Source: Allostellaceae bacterium (GTDB taxonomy: Bacteria; Pseudomonadota; Alphaproteobacteria; ATCC43930; CGMCC-115725). From it: DNA of 64,000 nucleotides. Shown piece by piece: positions 8,769-17,080 of the stretch. Numbering within the stretch: the stretch's first letter is position 1; every line of letters starts with the position of its first letter. Made by a program: the position numbers and the translations under genes. Under the pieces are notes generated by a model. It made no database searches. It was not told where the DNA came from and saw nothing but the letters and a program-made list of their open reading frames with translations. The DNA lies in the NCBI GenBank assembly GCA_025451725.1, contig JANWJX010000042.1, forward strand, positions 1-64,000, read 5' to 3'.

Positions 8769-8888
8769 GTGCGTGCTTCGAGACGCACGCTTCGCGTGCT
8801 CTTCAGCATGAGGATCGATTTTCAATGGCGCGAAGAAAAAACCTCATCCTGAGGAGCGATGCGCAGCATCGCGTCTCGAAGGACGCAC
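8769..8888. repeat. Imperfect inverted-repeat element between ubiE and ubiB
   Basis: Two arms of about 45 bases, 8769-8813 and 8842-8888, are imperfect reverse complements of each other. The outer 15-20 bases (GTGCG, CTTCGAGACGC) and the inner CATGAGG/CCTCATC parts match best; 28 bases separate the arms. The right arm includes a second nested palindrome (GCGATGCGCAGCATCGC). Similar elements are known as dispersed intergenic repeats in alphaproteobacterial genomes. It fills nearly the whole gap and could form a large hairpin in RNA. Confidence 0.75.
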
Positions 8889-8919
8889 CCGGCCAATCCC
8901 GGGCGCGAACCGCACCCCC

Positions 8920-10476
8920 ATGACCCGCGCCTGGCGCGCCGGCCGCCACCTCGCCCGGTTGCTGTCGATCGCCGCGATCCTGGCGCGCTACGACGCGGTG
9001 TTTCCGCTGGAGCGGGTCAACGGCACGCGCTGGATCGTCGCGCTGTTCCGAATCTTTCGCCGCCGCGACCGAAAATTGCGCGACTTGCGGCCCGGTCAAC
9101 GCCTGGCCCTGGCGTTGCAAGCAATGGGGCCAAGCTTCATCAAATTGGGCCAGGCCCTCGCCACCCGCGCCGATCTGATCGGCGAGGAAATGTCGGGCGA
9201 CCTCGCCGAACTGCAAGACCGGCTGCCGCCCTTTCCCACGTCCGAAGCCCGCGCCGCCATCGAGCGCGAGTTGGGCAAGCCCGTCGCCGAGCTGTACGCC
9301 GCGTTCGACGACGAGCCGGTCGCCGCCGCCTCGATCGCGCAAGTGCATTTCGCCCGCACCGCCGAGGGCGAGGCGGTCGCGGTCAAGGTGCTGCGTCCCG
9401 GCATCGCGGCGGCGATGGCGCGCGACCTCGATTTTTTCGCCTGGCTGGCGCAACTGGCCGAGCGCTGGCAGCCGAGCCTGCGCCGTTTGAAGCCCGTCGC
9501 GGTGGTCGAGACTTTGGCCGATTCCGTGCGTATCGAGATGGATTTGCGGCTCGAAGCGGCGGCGGCGGATGAACTGCGCGAGAATTTTGCCGGCGACGAC
9601 GGGTTCCGCGTGCCGAAGATCGACTGGACGCGCACCGCGCGCCGCGTCCTGACCCTGGAGCGGGTCGGCGGCATCCGCGCCGACGACCGGGCCGGCCTCT
9701 TGGCTGCAGGGTTCGATTTGCACGATCTCCTCGCCCGCGCCGCCGCCAATTTCTTTTACCAGGTGTTCCGCGACGGCTTTTTCCACGCCGACATGCACCC
9801 GGGCAATTTGTTCATCGCCCCGGACGGCGCGCTGATCGCGGTCGATTTCGGCATTATGGGCCGGCTCGACCGCGCCTCGCGGTTCTATCTCGCCGACATG
9901 CTGGTGGCGTTCCTCAACCGCGACTATCGCCGCGTCGCGGAGGTGCATTTCGAGGCGGGCTATGTCCCGCGCAGCCAGTCGCTCGACAATTTCGCCCAGG
10001 CGGCGCGCGCCATCGGCGAGCCGATTTTCGGCCGGCCGCTGGCCGAGATCTCGCTCGGCCGCCTCCTCGCGCAATTGTTCGAAGTCACGGAACAGTTCGA
10101 GATGGAAACGCAGCCGCAATTGCTGCTGCTGCAAAAAACCATGGTGCTGATCGAAGGGATCGGGCGCCAGCTCGACCCCGGCACCAATATGTGGCTGTTG
10201 GCGCGGCCGCTGGTCGAGGAATGGATGCGCGCCAATCGCGGCCCCGAAGCACGCATCGCGGATATCGTGACGCAATCCGCCGAGCTGGTCGAACGCCTGC
10301 CGGTGACGCTGCGCCGTATCGAGGACGTGCTGACCATCATCGCCGACGAGGGCGGCGTGCCGCTCCATCCCGACGCGCTCGAGGCGCTGGCGAAACGCGG
10401 CGCCATCGACCTTGTGGGATTGCCGCTGTGGATCATCGCCATCGCGCTGGCGGCCATCGCCATCGCGTTATGGTGA
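8920..10476 (+). CDS. ubiB: Ubiquinone biosynthesis regulatory kinase UbiB
   Basis: Atypical protein-kinase-like ATPase of the ABC1/ADCK/UbiB family that supports ubiquinone synthesis at the membrane. In 518 residues the hallmark KxGQ motif is present (SFIKLGQALATR, Lys-75), then an Ala-rich nucleotide loop (AAASIAQVH), the catalytic HADMHPGN and the metal-binding VDFG. The C-terminus carries a hydrophobic tail (LPLWIIAIALAAIAIALW) that should anchor it in the inner membrane. The ATG lies just past a repeat element; the start fits the family. The stop overlaps the start of the next gene (ATGGTGA), so they are probably cotranscribed. Confidence 0.96.
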   Translation: MTRAWRAGRHLARLLSIAAILARYDAVFPLERVNGTRWIVALFRIFRRRDRKLRDLRPGQRLALALQAMGPSFIKLGQALATRADLIGEEMSGDLAELQDRLPPFPTSEARAAIERELGKPVAELYAAFDDEPVAAASIAQVHFARTAEGEAVAVKVLRPGIAAAMARDLDFFAWLAQLAERWQPSLRRLKPVAVVETLADSVRIEMDLRLEAAAADELRENFAGDDGFRVPKIDWTRTARRVLTLERVGGIRADDRAGLLAAGFDLHDLLARAAANFFYQVFRDGFFHADMHPGNLFIAPDGALIAVDFGIMGRLDRASRFYLADMLVAFLNRDYRRVAEVHFEAGYVPRSQSLDNFAQAARAIGEPIFGRPLAEISLGRLLAQLFEVTEQFEMETQPQLLLLQKTMVLIEGIGRQLDPGTNMWLLARPLVEEWMRANRGPEARIADIVTQSAELVERLPVTLRRIEDVLTIIADEGGVPLHPDALEALAKRGAIDLVGLPLWIIAIALAAIAIALW

Positions 10477-12065
10477 CCGCGCGCCGACAGTCCGACCCGC
10501 TGCTGGTCGCGGCGTATCTTACACTTGTTTGCATTGTCGTCGCGCCGGTCTTCCTGGTTGCGACGCCGCCGCTGGTCGATTATCCGATGCATCTCGCGCG
10601 CATGTGGATTTTACGCCACGCCGCCGAAGACCCGACGCTCGCCGCGAACTATGTGGTGCATTGGCGGCTGGTTCCTTATCTAGCGATGGATCTCGCGGTG
10701 CCGGTCATGGCCCTCGTCATGCCGGTCGCGCTCGCCGGAAAATTGTTCCTGGCGGCGACCATGGCACTGCCGATCGGCGGCACAGCGGCACTGCATCGCG
10801 CGCTTTTTGGCCGGGTCGGGTGGTGGCCGTTGGCCTCGATCCTGTTCGTCTACAATGCCGTGCTGTTTTTCGGCTTCCTCAATTGCCTGTTCGGCATCGG
10901 CATCTTCTTGTTTGCGTTCGCCGGCTGGATCGCAAGCGCCGCGTGGCGGCCGGCGTGGCGCATTCCCGTGTTTGCGCTGATCGCCGCGCTGTTGTTCACG
11001 CTTCATTTGTTCGCGTTCGGGCTTTACGGGCTGGCCGTGGCGAGCTGGGAGTTGGGTCTCGCGGCGACCGGGCGCTCGGCGCGTCGTGACCAGGTCGCCA
11101 CGCTGTTGCTCGCCGCGCTGCAATTCGTGCCGGCGCTGTTGCTGTGGGTCGCGGTCGTGACGGTAAGCGCCGGCGGTTCCGACTATGCGCGGTATGGCAG
11201 CCTTAACGACAAGCTGTTCGCGCTGTTCGCCGCAACCAGCTTTGCCGATCCGCCGACCGCGTTCGACCTGGTATTTTGGCTGGTTGCCGCGGCCGCCCTT
11301 GCGGCGGGGTTGCTTCAGGGCCAGCTGCGGATCGCGCCACGCATGAAGCCGGTCCTGGCTGCGCTGTTGATCGCGGCCGCGGCGATGCCGAACTGGCTCG
11401 GCGGTTCCTGGGGCGCCGATTTCCGGCTGCCGGCGATTTTGCCGTTCCTGGCGATCGCCGCGATCGAGGCGAGACCCTCGCCCCGTCCGCTTGCCGCGGT
11501 GGCCGGCGTGCTGGCGGCGGCGCTGCTGGCGCTGCGGCTGTGGGGCGTGGTCGGTCTGTGGCAGGATAGCGACCGCCGCATCGCGGAGTTTCGCGCGGCG
11601 GACGAGGTGATGACGCCGGGCGCGCGGTTGCTTCCCGTGTTCGGCGCAATGCCCGCGGAAGCGCAAGCGCTGCGCGGAATCCCGCCCTGGCTGGCGCGGC
11701 GGCAGGAATACGATCTGACCCATCTCGACGCCTATGCGGTGATCGACCGCGCCGCGTTCGTCCCCGATATTTTTATCGCCTGGATGACCGTCGACGCCGC
11801 GCCGCGCCATGCCGGGCAACATCAGATCGCGGGAACGCCGGTCGAGCCCGATCTCTTGCGCCGGAGCGCCGACCCGAGTTCGGCACGGACGCTTGCCGCC
11901 GGCCCCGATATATTCGGCGACATGCCCTTCTGGCGCGACTGGCCCCAACGGTTCGACTACGTGCTATGGATCGATTATGGCATCGCCCCGACCGACCTAC
12001 CCGCGATGCTCAAACCCATCGCACACGGCAGTTATTTTCACCTCTACCGCATCGAGCACGGGTGA
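10470..12065 (+). CDS. Hypothetical multi-pass membrane protein
   Basis: A 531-residue protein whose N-terminal two thirds hold about ten hydrophobic segments, for example LLVAAYLTLVCIVVAPVFLV near residues 10-30 and LASILFVYNAVLFFGFLNCL near 120-140. The motif TPPLVDYPMHLAR after the first segment (a charged loop with D and H) and the long soluble C-terminal domain recall integral-membrane glycosyltransferase-like proteins of the GT-C type, but no diagnostic signature was recognised. It starts inside the ubiB stop region and ends overlapping the lipoprotein gene (TGATG), so all three form one unit. Confidence 0.7.
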   Translation: MVTARRQSDPLLVAAYLTLVCIVVAPVFLVATPPLVDYPMHLARMWILRHAAEDPTLAANYVVHWRLVPYLAMDLAVPVMALVMPVALAGKLFLAATMALPIGGTAALHRALFGRVGWWPLASILFVYNAVLFFGFLNCLFGIGIFLFAFAGWIASAAWRPAWRIPVFALIAALLFTLHLFAFGLYGLAVASWELGLAATGRSARRDQVATLLLAALQFVPALLLWVAVVTVSAGGSDYARYGSLNDKLFALFAATSFADPPTAFDLVFWLVAAAALAAGLLQGQLRIAPRMKPVLAALLIAAAAMPNWLGGSWGADFRLPAILPFLAIAAIEARPSPRPLAAVAGVLAAALLALRLWGVVGLWQDSDRRIAEFRAADEVMTPGARLLPVFGAMPAEAQALRGIPPWLARRQEYDLTHLDAYAVIDRAAFVPDIFIAWMTVDAAPRHAGQHQIAGTPVEPDLLRRSADPSSARTLAAGPDIFGDMPFWRDWPQRFDYVLWIDYGIAPTDLPAMLKPIAHGSYFHLYRIEHG

Positions 12066-12901
12066 TGCGTCCGATCCTTTCGCTATTGACACTGGTTCCG
12101 ATGCTCGCCGCCTGCGCCGCGCCGGCGCCGAGCGTGCCGCCGCCCGGCCCGGTTCCGGGGTTTGCCCAAAAGCGCGTCGAGCCGTTCAACCGCGCCGACA
12201 CGGTGGCGATTGCGCTGCGCGAGTGGCGGCTGTTCGGCTCCAAGATCCAAGACGCACCGGCGGACCAGCGTCCGGTGCCGCAGCCGCAGGACAAGCCCGA
12301 GCGCCAACCGGGATTGTGGCAGCGCGTCGGCGAATATTGGTGGGTCGGGCTCGCGGTCGATCCGAGCCAGAAGGCGCCGCGCGAGGAATCCTGGACCGGC
12401 AAGCATGACGAGAATGGCGGTCTGTTCCCGGCATCGGACGACGGGCGCTATGCCTGGTCGGCGGCGTTCATTTCCTATGTCATGCGCATCGCCGGCGCCG
12501 GGCCGCGCTTCCCCTATTCCGCCAACCACGCCACCTACGTCAACGCCGCCGCGTCCCGGCGAACGCCGATCCTTCAGGCGCTCCGGCCGGTCGACTACGC
12601 ACCGCGCCCCGGCGATCTCATCTGCTTCGGACGCTATGACGCGCGCGCGTTGAAATTTTCCGACCTGCCGACGAGCTACATCTGGCCAGGCCACTGCGCC
12701 ACCATGGTCGGCGACCAGCCGGGCACCATCAGCGTGATCGGCGGCAATGTCGACGACGCGGTAACGCTGACCCATGTGCCGGTGACGGTGACCGGGATGC
12801 TGGCGACGCCGGACGGCAACGTGCTCGACCGGCGCTATCCGTGGTTTGTCATACTGCGCGTCATCTACGACGCCGAGACCGAACCGCCGGGGGATGAATA
12901 G
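12065..12901 (+). CDS. Lipoprotein, DUF2272-like
   Basis: A 278-residue protein with a lipoprotein signal: MRPILSLLTLVPMLAAC, with the lipobox LAAC at about 14-17, followed by a Pro-rich stretch. The central part (YAWSAAFISYVMRIAGAGPRFPYSANHATYVNAA) fits the DUF2272 family as I recall it, with the conserved WSAAFISYVMR and the H-x2-Y motif. Further on, APRPGDLICFGR and PGHCATMVG recall a CHAP/NlpC-like fold, so a cell-wall hydrolase role is possible but unproven. The ATG overlaps the stop of the membrane-protein gene by one base. Confidence 0.75.
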   Translation: MRPILSLLTLVPMLAACAAPAPSVPPPGPVPGFAQKRVEPFNRADTVAIALREWRLFGSKIQDAPADQRPVPQPQDKPERQPGLWQRVGEYWWVGLAVDPSQKAPREESWTGKHDENGGLFPASDDGRYAWSAAFISYVMRIAGAGPRFPYSANHATYVNAAASRRTPILQALRPVDYAPRPGDLICFGRYDARALKFSDLPTSYIWPGHCATMVGDQPGTISVIGGNVDDAVTLTHVPVTVTGMLATPDGNVLDRRYPWFVILRVIYDAETEPPGDE

Positions 12902-12913
12902 CCCCGAAGGGCC

Positions 12914-12990
12914 GCGAGCAAGTGCGAGCGCGCGCCGCTAGGCGCGAAGCCAAGCGAGCGGACGCGAGCGCCCGGAGTCTGAGGGACTAA
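12914..12990. repeat. Dispersed repeat family A, copy 1
   Basis: This segment shares long identical stretches, in the same orientation, with 24006-24080, including GAGCGCGCGCCG and TAGGCGCGAAGCCAAG. It contains a 6-bp stem CGCGCC/GGCGCG with loop GCTA. It lies between the lipoprotein gene (plus) and the Rrf2 gene (minus) and covers the last bases of the latter, that is, at a convergent junction. Confidence 0.75.
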
Positions 12991-13442
12991 ATGGTATAAT
13001 CGTACCGCGCGGCGTATTCGCCCGCGATGCCGGCCTTGTGCGCGCGGTTGCAGAGTTCCTCGATGGTGGTGGCGTCGAGCTGTTTCATCGCCGCGTCCTG
13101 AAGCTCGACCCAAAGCGGCCGCACCACGCGGCGGCCAAGCTCGGCGCCGGCCTCATCCTCGATCGGGTCGTCGCCTTGCTCCAGCAAGCGCACCACGCGC
13201 ACGATTTCGCCGACCGTGATGCGGCGCCGCTCGCGCGCGAGGCGATAGCCGCCGCGCGGACCGCGCACCCCGACCAGAATCCCGGCGCGCACCAGTTGCT
13301 GCAACACTTGTTCGAGATAGCGGCGCGGGATGCCCTGCCGCTTGGTGATCTCACCCGACTGCACCGGCAGCGTGCCGGCGTTGTAGGCAATGTCGAGCAC
13401 CGCCTCGATTGCGAACAGGAGTTTCTTCGAAAGCCGGAGCAT
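12987..13442 (-). CDS. Rrf2-family transcriptional regulator
   Basis: A 151-residue winged-helix regulator. Features of the Rrf2 family are the start MLRLSKKLLFAIEAVLDIA, the recognition-helix region ITKRQGIPRRYLEQVLQQLVRAGIL and the wing VRGPRGGYRLAR. Unlike IscR it lacks the three-cysteine Fe-S cluster motif; only one Cys (ELCNRA) is present near the C-terminus, so it is unlikely to bind a cluster in the IscR way. The ATG at 13440-13442 overlaps the coaBC stop (TGATG). The link with coaBC suggests shared transcription; its targets are unknown. The 3' end lies within repeat family A. Confidence 0.9.
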   Translation of the reverse strand: MLRLSKKLLFAIEAVLDIAYNAGTLPVQSGEITKRQGIPRRYLEQVLQQLVRAGILVGVRGPRGGYRLARERRRITVGEIVRVVRLLEQGDDPIEDEAGAELGRRVVRPLWVELQDAAMKQLDATTIEELCNRAHKAGIAGEYAARYDYTI

Positions 13443-14635
13443 CACGCCGCGAAGAAATGGGCGATCCGCGCGGCAAGCCGTTCGGCGACCTCGCGCTTCG
13501 ACAAAGCCGGCCAGTCCTCGACGCCGGCCGCGTCGACGATATGCACGATATTGGCGTCGCCGCCGAATACGCCGGTTCCGGGCGAGACGTCGTTGGCGAC
13601 GATCCAGTCGCAGCCTTTGCTCGCCAGTTTCTTGCGCGCCCCCGCGATCAGATTCTCGGTCTCGGCGGCGAACCCGACAACGAGGCGCGGGCGGCGATTG
13701 CCGGCATGGCTCAGTGTTCGGAGGATGTCGGGATTTTCCGTGAGTTTCAGCGCCGGCGGCGCGCCGGTCTTCTTGAGCTTGTGCGATGCCGCCTCGACAC
13801 GCCAGTCGGCGACCGCAGCGGCGCACACCGCGATCTCCACCGGCAGCGCGGCCTCGCACGCTTTCATCATGTCGCGCGCGGATTCGACGCGATGCACCGT
13901 GACGCCGACCGGATCGGGCTCGGCGGTCGGGCCCGAGACCAGCACGGTCTCGGCACCGGCATGCGCCAGCGCCGCCGCGATGGCATGGCCCTGTTTGCCG
14001 GAGGAACGGTTGGCGAGAAAGCGCACCGGGTCGATGGCCTCGTGGGTCGGGCCGGAGGTGACGAGGGCGCGGCGGCCCTTGAGCGGACCCGCCGACAGCA
14101 ACGTCTCGATGGCGGCGACAATTTCGAGCGGCTCGGCCATGCGCCCCGGCCCGGTCTCGCCTTCGGCGAGCGCGCCGGAATTGGGCCCGATGCGCTTGAC
14201 GCCGCGCGCCTCGAGCAGCGCCATGTTGGCGTGCGTCGCGTCGTGCAGCCACATGCGATGGTTCATCGCCGGCGCGACCAGGATCGGCCGGTCGGTCGCG
14301 AGCAAGGCGGTCGAGGCGAGATCGTCGGCGATCCCGCCCGCCATCTTGGCCAGCATGTCCGCTGTCGCCGGCGCGACCACGACGAGATCGGCGTCCCGCG
14401 CGAGGCGCAGATGGCCCATCTCGCTTTCGTCGGTGAGGGAGAAAATATCCGAATAGACCCGGTTGCCGCTCAGGGTCTGGACCGCGAGCGGCGTCACGAA
14501 CCGCGTCGCCGCATCGGTCAGGATCGCCCGCACCGACGCGCCGCGCTCGCGCAACCGGCGGATCAGATCGAGCGATTTATAGGCGGCAATGCCCCCGGTA
14601 ATGACCAGCAGCACGCGGCGATTGTGCAAGGACAT
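13442..14635 (-). CDS. coaBC: Bifunctional phosphopantothenoylcysteine decarboxylase / phosphopantothenate-cysteine ligase
   Basis: Catalyses two steps of coenzyme A synthesis. The N-terminal CoaC half (about 1-185) is an FMN flavoprotein with VLLVITGGIAAYKS, the APATADMLAKMAGGIADDL region and the PAMNHRMW motif. The CoaB half begins at about 190 with RALVTSGPTHEAIDPVRFLANRSSGKQG, holding the nucleotide-binding loop, and has the KLKKTG motif near 314-319. Total length is 397 residues, as expected. It precedes the Rrf2 gene with a one-base overlap. In related genomes coaBC often follows ubiB; here two plus-strand genes lie between. Confidence 0.96.
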   Translation of the reverse strand: MSLHNRRVLLVITGGIAAYKSLDLIRRLRERGASVRAILTDAATRFVTPLAVQTLSGNRVYSDIFSLTDESEMGHLRLARDADLVVVAPATADMLAKMAGGIADDLASTALLATDRPILVAPAMNHRMWLHDATHANMALLEARGVKRIGPNSGALAEGETGPGRMAEPLEIVAAIETLLSAGPLKGRRALVTSGPTHEAIDPVRFLANRSSGKQGHAIAAALAHAGAETVLVSGPTAEPDPVGVTVHRVESARDMMKACEAALPVEIAVCAAAVADWRVEAASHKLKKTGAPPALKLTENPDILRTLSHAGNRRPRLVVGFAAETENLIAGARKKLASKGCDWIVANDVSPGTGVFGGDANIVHIVDAAGVEDWPALSKREVAERLAARIAHFFAA

Positions 14636-14772
14636 GGCCGGGAAACATAGGGAGCAGGGGTTAAATAAGCAAGAATTTGTGTGAAATATCGGCCCGGACC
14701 GGGGACCTTTCGCCCGCCGCAGGCGTTTTCTTGATACATCCCGCCCGCTTACCGGGCGACATGGAGGAACCG

Positions 14773-14943
14773 ATGGGCTTGCTTCTGGTTATCGTGGTGC
14801 TGCTAATCCTGTTCGGCGGCGGCGGATTTTACGGCTACCGGCGTCAGTACTACGGCGGCGGCGGGTTCGGCATTGTCGGGCTGATCCTCATCATCCTCGT
14901 GGTGCTCGCGATATTCGGCCATAGCAGCTACCACTATTACTAA
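14773..14943 (+). CDS. Small Gly/Tyr-rich membrane protein (DUF3309-like)
   Basis: A 56-residue protein starting MGLLLVIVVLLILFGGGG, with two hydrophobic segments (residues 2-14 and about 29-48) around a GFYGYRRQYYGGGGFG loop. It resembles the short two-segment DUF3309-type proteins, which have no known function. The ATG at 14773 is preceded by GAGGAA with good spacing; a 32-codon upstream extension of the frame is less likely. Its TAA and the TAG of the opposite gene share bases at 14940-14943. Confidence 0.65.
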   Translation: MGLLLVIVVLLILFGGGGFYGYRRQYYGGGGFGIVGLILIILVVLAIFGHSSYHYY

Positions 14944-15098
14944 GGCTCGGCGACCGGACTGCGTTTCGTGGTCCTGACTTTCCGCGAATAGGATTTTTTC
15001 GATTTGACCACGCGCGGGCGGTAGGTCGGCGAACGCAATGCCGTGGCGGCGGGATTGTGCCGCCTTGGTTTGCGCCGTTTCGGTTTGGCCCGCGCCAT
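14940..15098 (-). CDS. Small basic protein with ArfA-like sequence
   Basis: A 52-residue, very basic protein. Residues 15-40 contain NPAATALRSPTYRPRVVKSK followed by KSYSRK. By eye this lines up with the core of ArfA, the alternative ribosome-rescue factor, whose E. coli form has [20 protein letters not shown] then KGKGSYMRK: shared N, AL, P, aromatic-R-x-R-V, K, KK, SY and RK. E. coli ArfA is active as a form of about 55 residues lacking its hydrophobic tail, close to this length. AGGGGA precedes the ATG by about six bases. The start is 9 bases past the stop of the upstream esterase, so the two may be cotranscribed. Function is inferred from resemblance only. Confidence 0.6.
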   Translation of the reverse strand: MARAKPKRRKPRRHNPAATALRSPTYRPRVVKSKKSYSRKVRTTKRSPVAEP

Positions 15099-15106
15099 GC
15101 CGTCCC

Positions 15107-16039
15107 CTAGACCGACGCGAAGCGCGCCTTGAGCCAGGCGCCGTGCGCCGCGATTTCCTCGGCGGCCGTCGATACGACATTGAGCGACAGGCCGGGGAAC
15201 GCGTGAATCATGTCGCTGTAGCGTTTCCGCACCACCGGCACGCCGGCGGCCGCGAGCTTGTCGGCATAGGCCTCGCCCTCGTCGCGCAACGGATCGAATT
15301 GCGCCGTCAGCACATAGGCCGGCGGCAGGCCGCGCAGATCCTTGGCCTTGAGCGGCGCCGCGCGCGGATCGTCGCGATCCGCCGCGCCGCGCAGATAATG
15401 CCCCTCGAACCATTTCATCAGCGGCAGCGTGAGGAAATACCCGGCGCCGTTCTCGCGGTAGGATGAGGTCGTGGTGTCGTAGTCGAGCCACGGACAATCC
15501 AAGAGCTGGGCGCAGATCGTCGGCCCGTCGCTGTCGCGCAGGCTGATCGCGGTCGCGGCGGTGAGATTGCCGCCGGCGCTGTCGCCCGCGAGCGCGATGC
15601 GGCGCGGATCGATGCCGAGCATGCCGGCATTCGCCGCCGCCCATTTGGTCGCGGCGAGGCAATCGTCATGCGCGGCCGGAAATTTATGCTCGGGTGCTAG
15701 CCGGTAATCGACCGCCATCACGACGCAATGCGCGGCAAGGCAGAGATGGCGGCACAGCCCGTCATGCGTATCGAGATTGCCGATCACGAACCCGCCGCCG
15801 TGGAAATACATGGTCAGCGGGAACGGGCCGGCGCCGAACGGCTGGTAAATCCGCACCGGGATATCGCCGCCCGGGCCGGGCACCGCGCGATTGATGACGT
15901 GACCCACCGCGGGCGGCGGCGGTTGCAGCGCGAGGCCGGCAATGACGCCGGCTCGGCCGTCGGCGACCGGCAGCGTCTCCAGCGCCGGCATCGTGTTCAT
16001 CAAGCCGATCCAGGCTGCGACCGTGGGATGCACCGGCAT
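15107..16039 (-). CDS. HSL-family alpha/beta hydrolase (esterase/lipase), copy 1
   Basis: A 310-residue carboxylester hydrolase of the hormone-sensitive lipase family. The oxyanion-hole motif HGGG is at residues 80-83, the nucleophile elbow GDSAGG at 152-157 (Ser-154), the Asp in QFDPLRDEG (Asp-249) and the His in DMIHAFPG (His-279), so the triad is complete. No signal peptide is seen, so it acts in the cytoplasm. The ATG is preceded by AAGGAGGAAAC. The neighbour at 16068 is a paralogue with the same layout, arranged head to tail with 28 bases between, so this is a tandem duplication. Confidence 0.93.
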   Translation of the reverse strand: MPVHPTVAAWIGLMNTMPALETLPVADGRAGVIAGLALQPPPPAVGHVINRAVPGPGGDIPVRIYQPFGAGPFPLTMYFHGGGFVIGNLDTHDGLCRHLCLAAHCVVMAVDYRLAPEHKFPAAHDDCLAATKWAAANAGMLGIDPRRIALAGDSAGGNLTAATAISLRDSDGPTICAQLLDCPWLDYDTTTSSYRENGAGYFLTLPLMKWFEGHYLRGAADRDDPRAAPLKAKDLRGLPPAYVLTAQFDPLRDEGEAYADKLAAAGVPVVRKRYSDMIHAFPGLSLNVVSTAAEEIAAHGAWLKARFASV

Positions 16040-16067
16040 CGTTTCCTCCTTTGTCGTTCGATGTCGT

Positions 16068-16997
16068 TCAGACCGATGCGAACCGCGCCTGAAGCCAGGC
16101 GCCGAACGCGCGCAATTCCTCGGCCGCTTCCGGCACGACATTGAGCAACAGGCCCGGAAACGCGTGGATCATGTTGCTGTAGCGTTTTTTCACCACCGGC
16201 ACGCCGGCGGCGGCGAGCCTGTCGCCATATTCCTCGCCCTCGTCGCACAGCGGATCGTATTGCGCCGTCAGCACATAGGCCGGCGGCAGGCGGGAAAAAT
16301 CCTTGGCGCGGATCGGCGCGGCGTGCGGGTGTTTCCGGTCCTCGGGGCGCTTCAAATAGTGGTTGTCGAACCACCGCATCGTGTCGCGGGTGAGGAAATA
16401 GCCGTCGGCATTGGCGCGGTAGGACGGCCGCTCCATGTCGTAATCGGTGACGGGGCAGTTGAGCAGTTGGCCGCAGAGTTTCGGCCCGCCTTCGTCGCGC
16501 ACCCGCAGACTCACGACCGCCGCGAGATTGCCGCCGGCGCTGTCGCCCGACACGGCGAAACGCCTGCCGTCGGCGCCGATCTCGCCGGCATGCTGGCCGA
16601 CCCACACCGTCGCCGCATAGCAATCGTCGGGCGCCGCCGGGAACGGATGCTCGGGCGCGAGCCGATAATCGACCGCCATCACGATGGAATTGCTGTTGAG
16701 GCAGAGATGCCGGCACGCGGAATCGTGGCTGTCGAGATTGCCGAGCACGAAGCCGCCGCCATGGAAATAGATCGTCAGCGGGAACGGCCCGATGCCGAAC
16801 GGCGTATAGAGCCGCACCGGAATGTCGCCACGCGGGCCGGGCAGCTTGCGGTCGGCGACATGGCCGACCGCGGGCGGCGGCATCATGGCGCGCGCCGCGA
16901 TCATGTTCGCGCGCACCACCTCGACCGGCAGGGTATGGGTCGGCGGCAGTTTTTTCAGCGGTTCGAGCCAGGCGGCGACAGCGGGATGCAGCGACAT
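16068..16997 (-). CDS. HSL-family alpha/beta hydrolase (esterase/lipase), copy 2
   Basis: A 309-residue paralogue of the downstream esterase. It has HGGG at 79-82, GDSAGG at 151-156 (Ser-153), the Asp in QYDPLCDEG and the His in NMIHAFPG, so it should be active. The two proteins share long identical segments (AVDYRLAPEH, RLPPAYVLTAQ, AAAGVPVV) but differ in the N-terminal cap region that shapes the acyl pocket, suggesting different substrates. GGGGAAGG precedes the ATG at 16995-16997. It is divergent from the CmcJ-like gene, with 83 bases between. Confidence 0.93.
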   Translation of the reverse strand: MSLHPAVAAWLEPLKKLPPTHTLPVEVVRANMIAARAMMPPPAVGHVADRKLPGPRGDIPVRLYTPFGIGPFPLTIYFHGGGFVLGNLDSHDSACRHLCLNSNSIVMAVDYRLAPEHPFPAAPDDCYAATVWVGQHAGEIGADGRRFAVSGDSAGGNLAAVVSLRVRDEGGPKLCGQLLNCPVTDYDMERPSYRANADGYFLTRDTMRWFDNHYLKRPEDRKHPHAAPIRAKDFSRLPPAYVLTAQYDPLCDEGEEYGDRLAAAGVPVVKKRYSNMIHAFPGLLLNVVPEAAEELRAFGAWLQARFASV

Positions 16998-17080
16998 AAG
17001 TCCTTCCCCTTGTGACGGTATATCTTCCCCCGCGGCATTGTTATCATGCCCGGGCGGAAAAGAAATCCGGGAGGCGTGCC

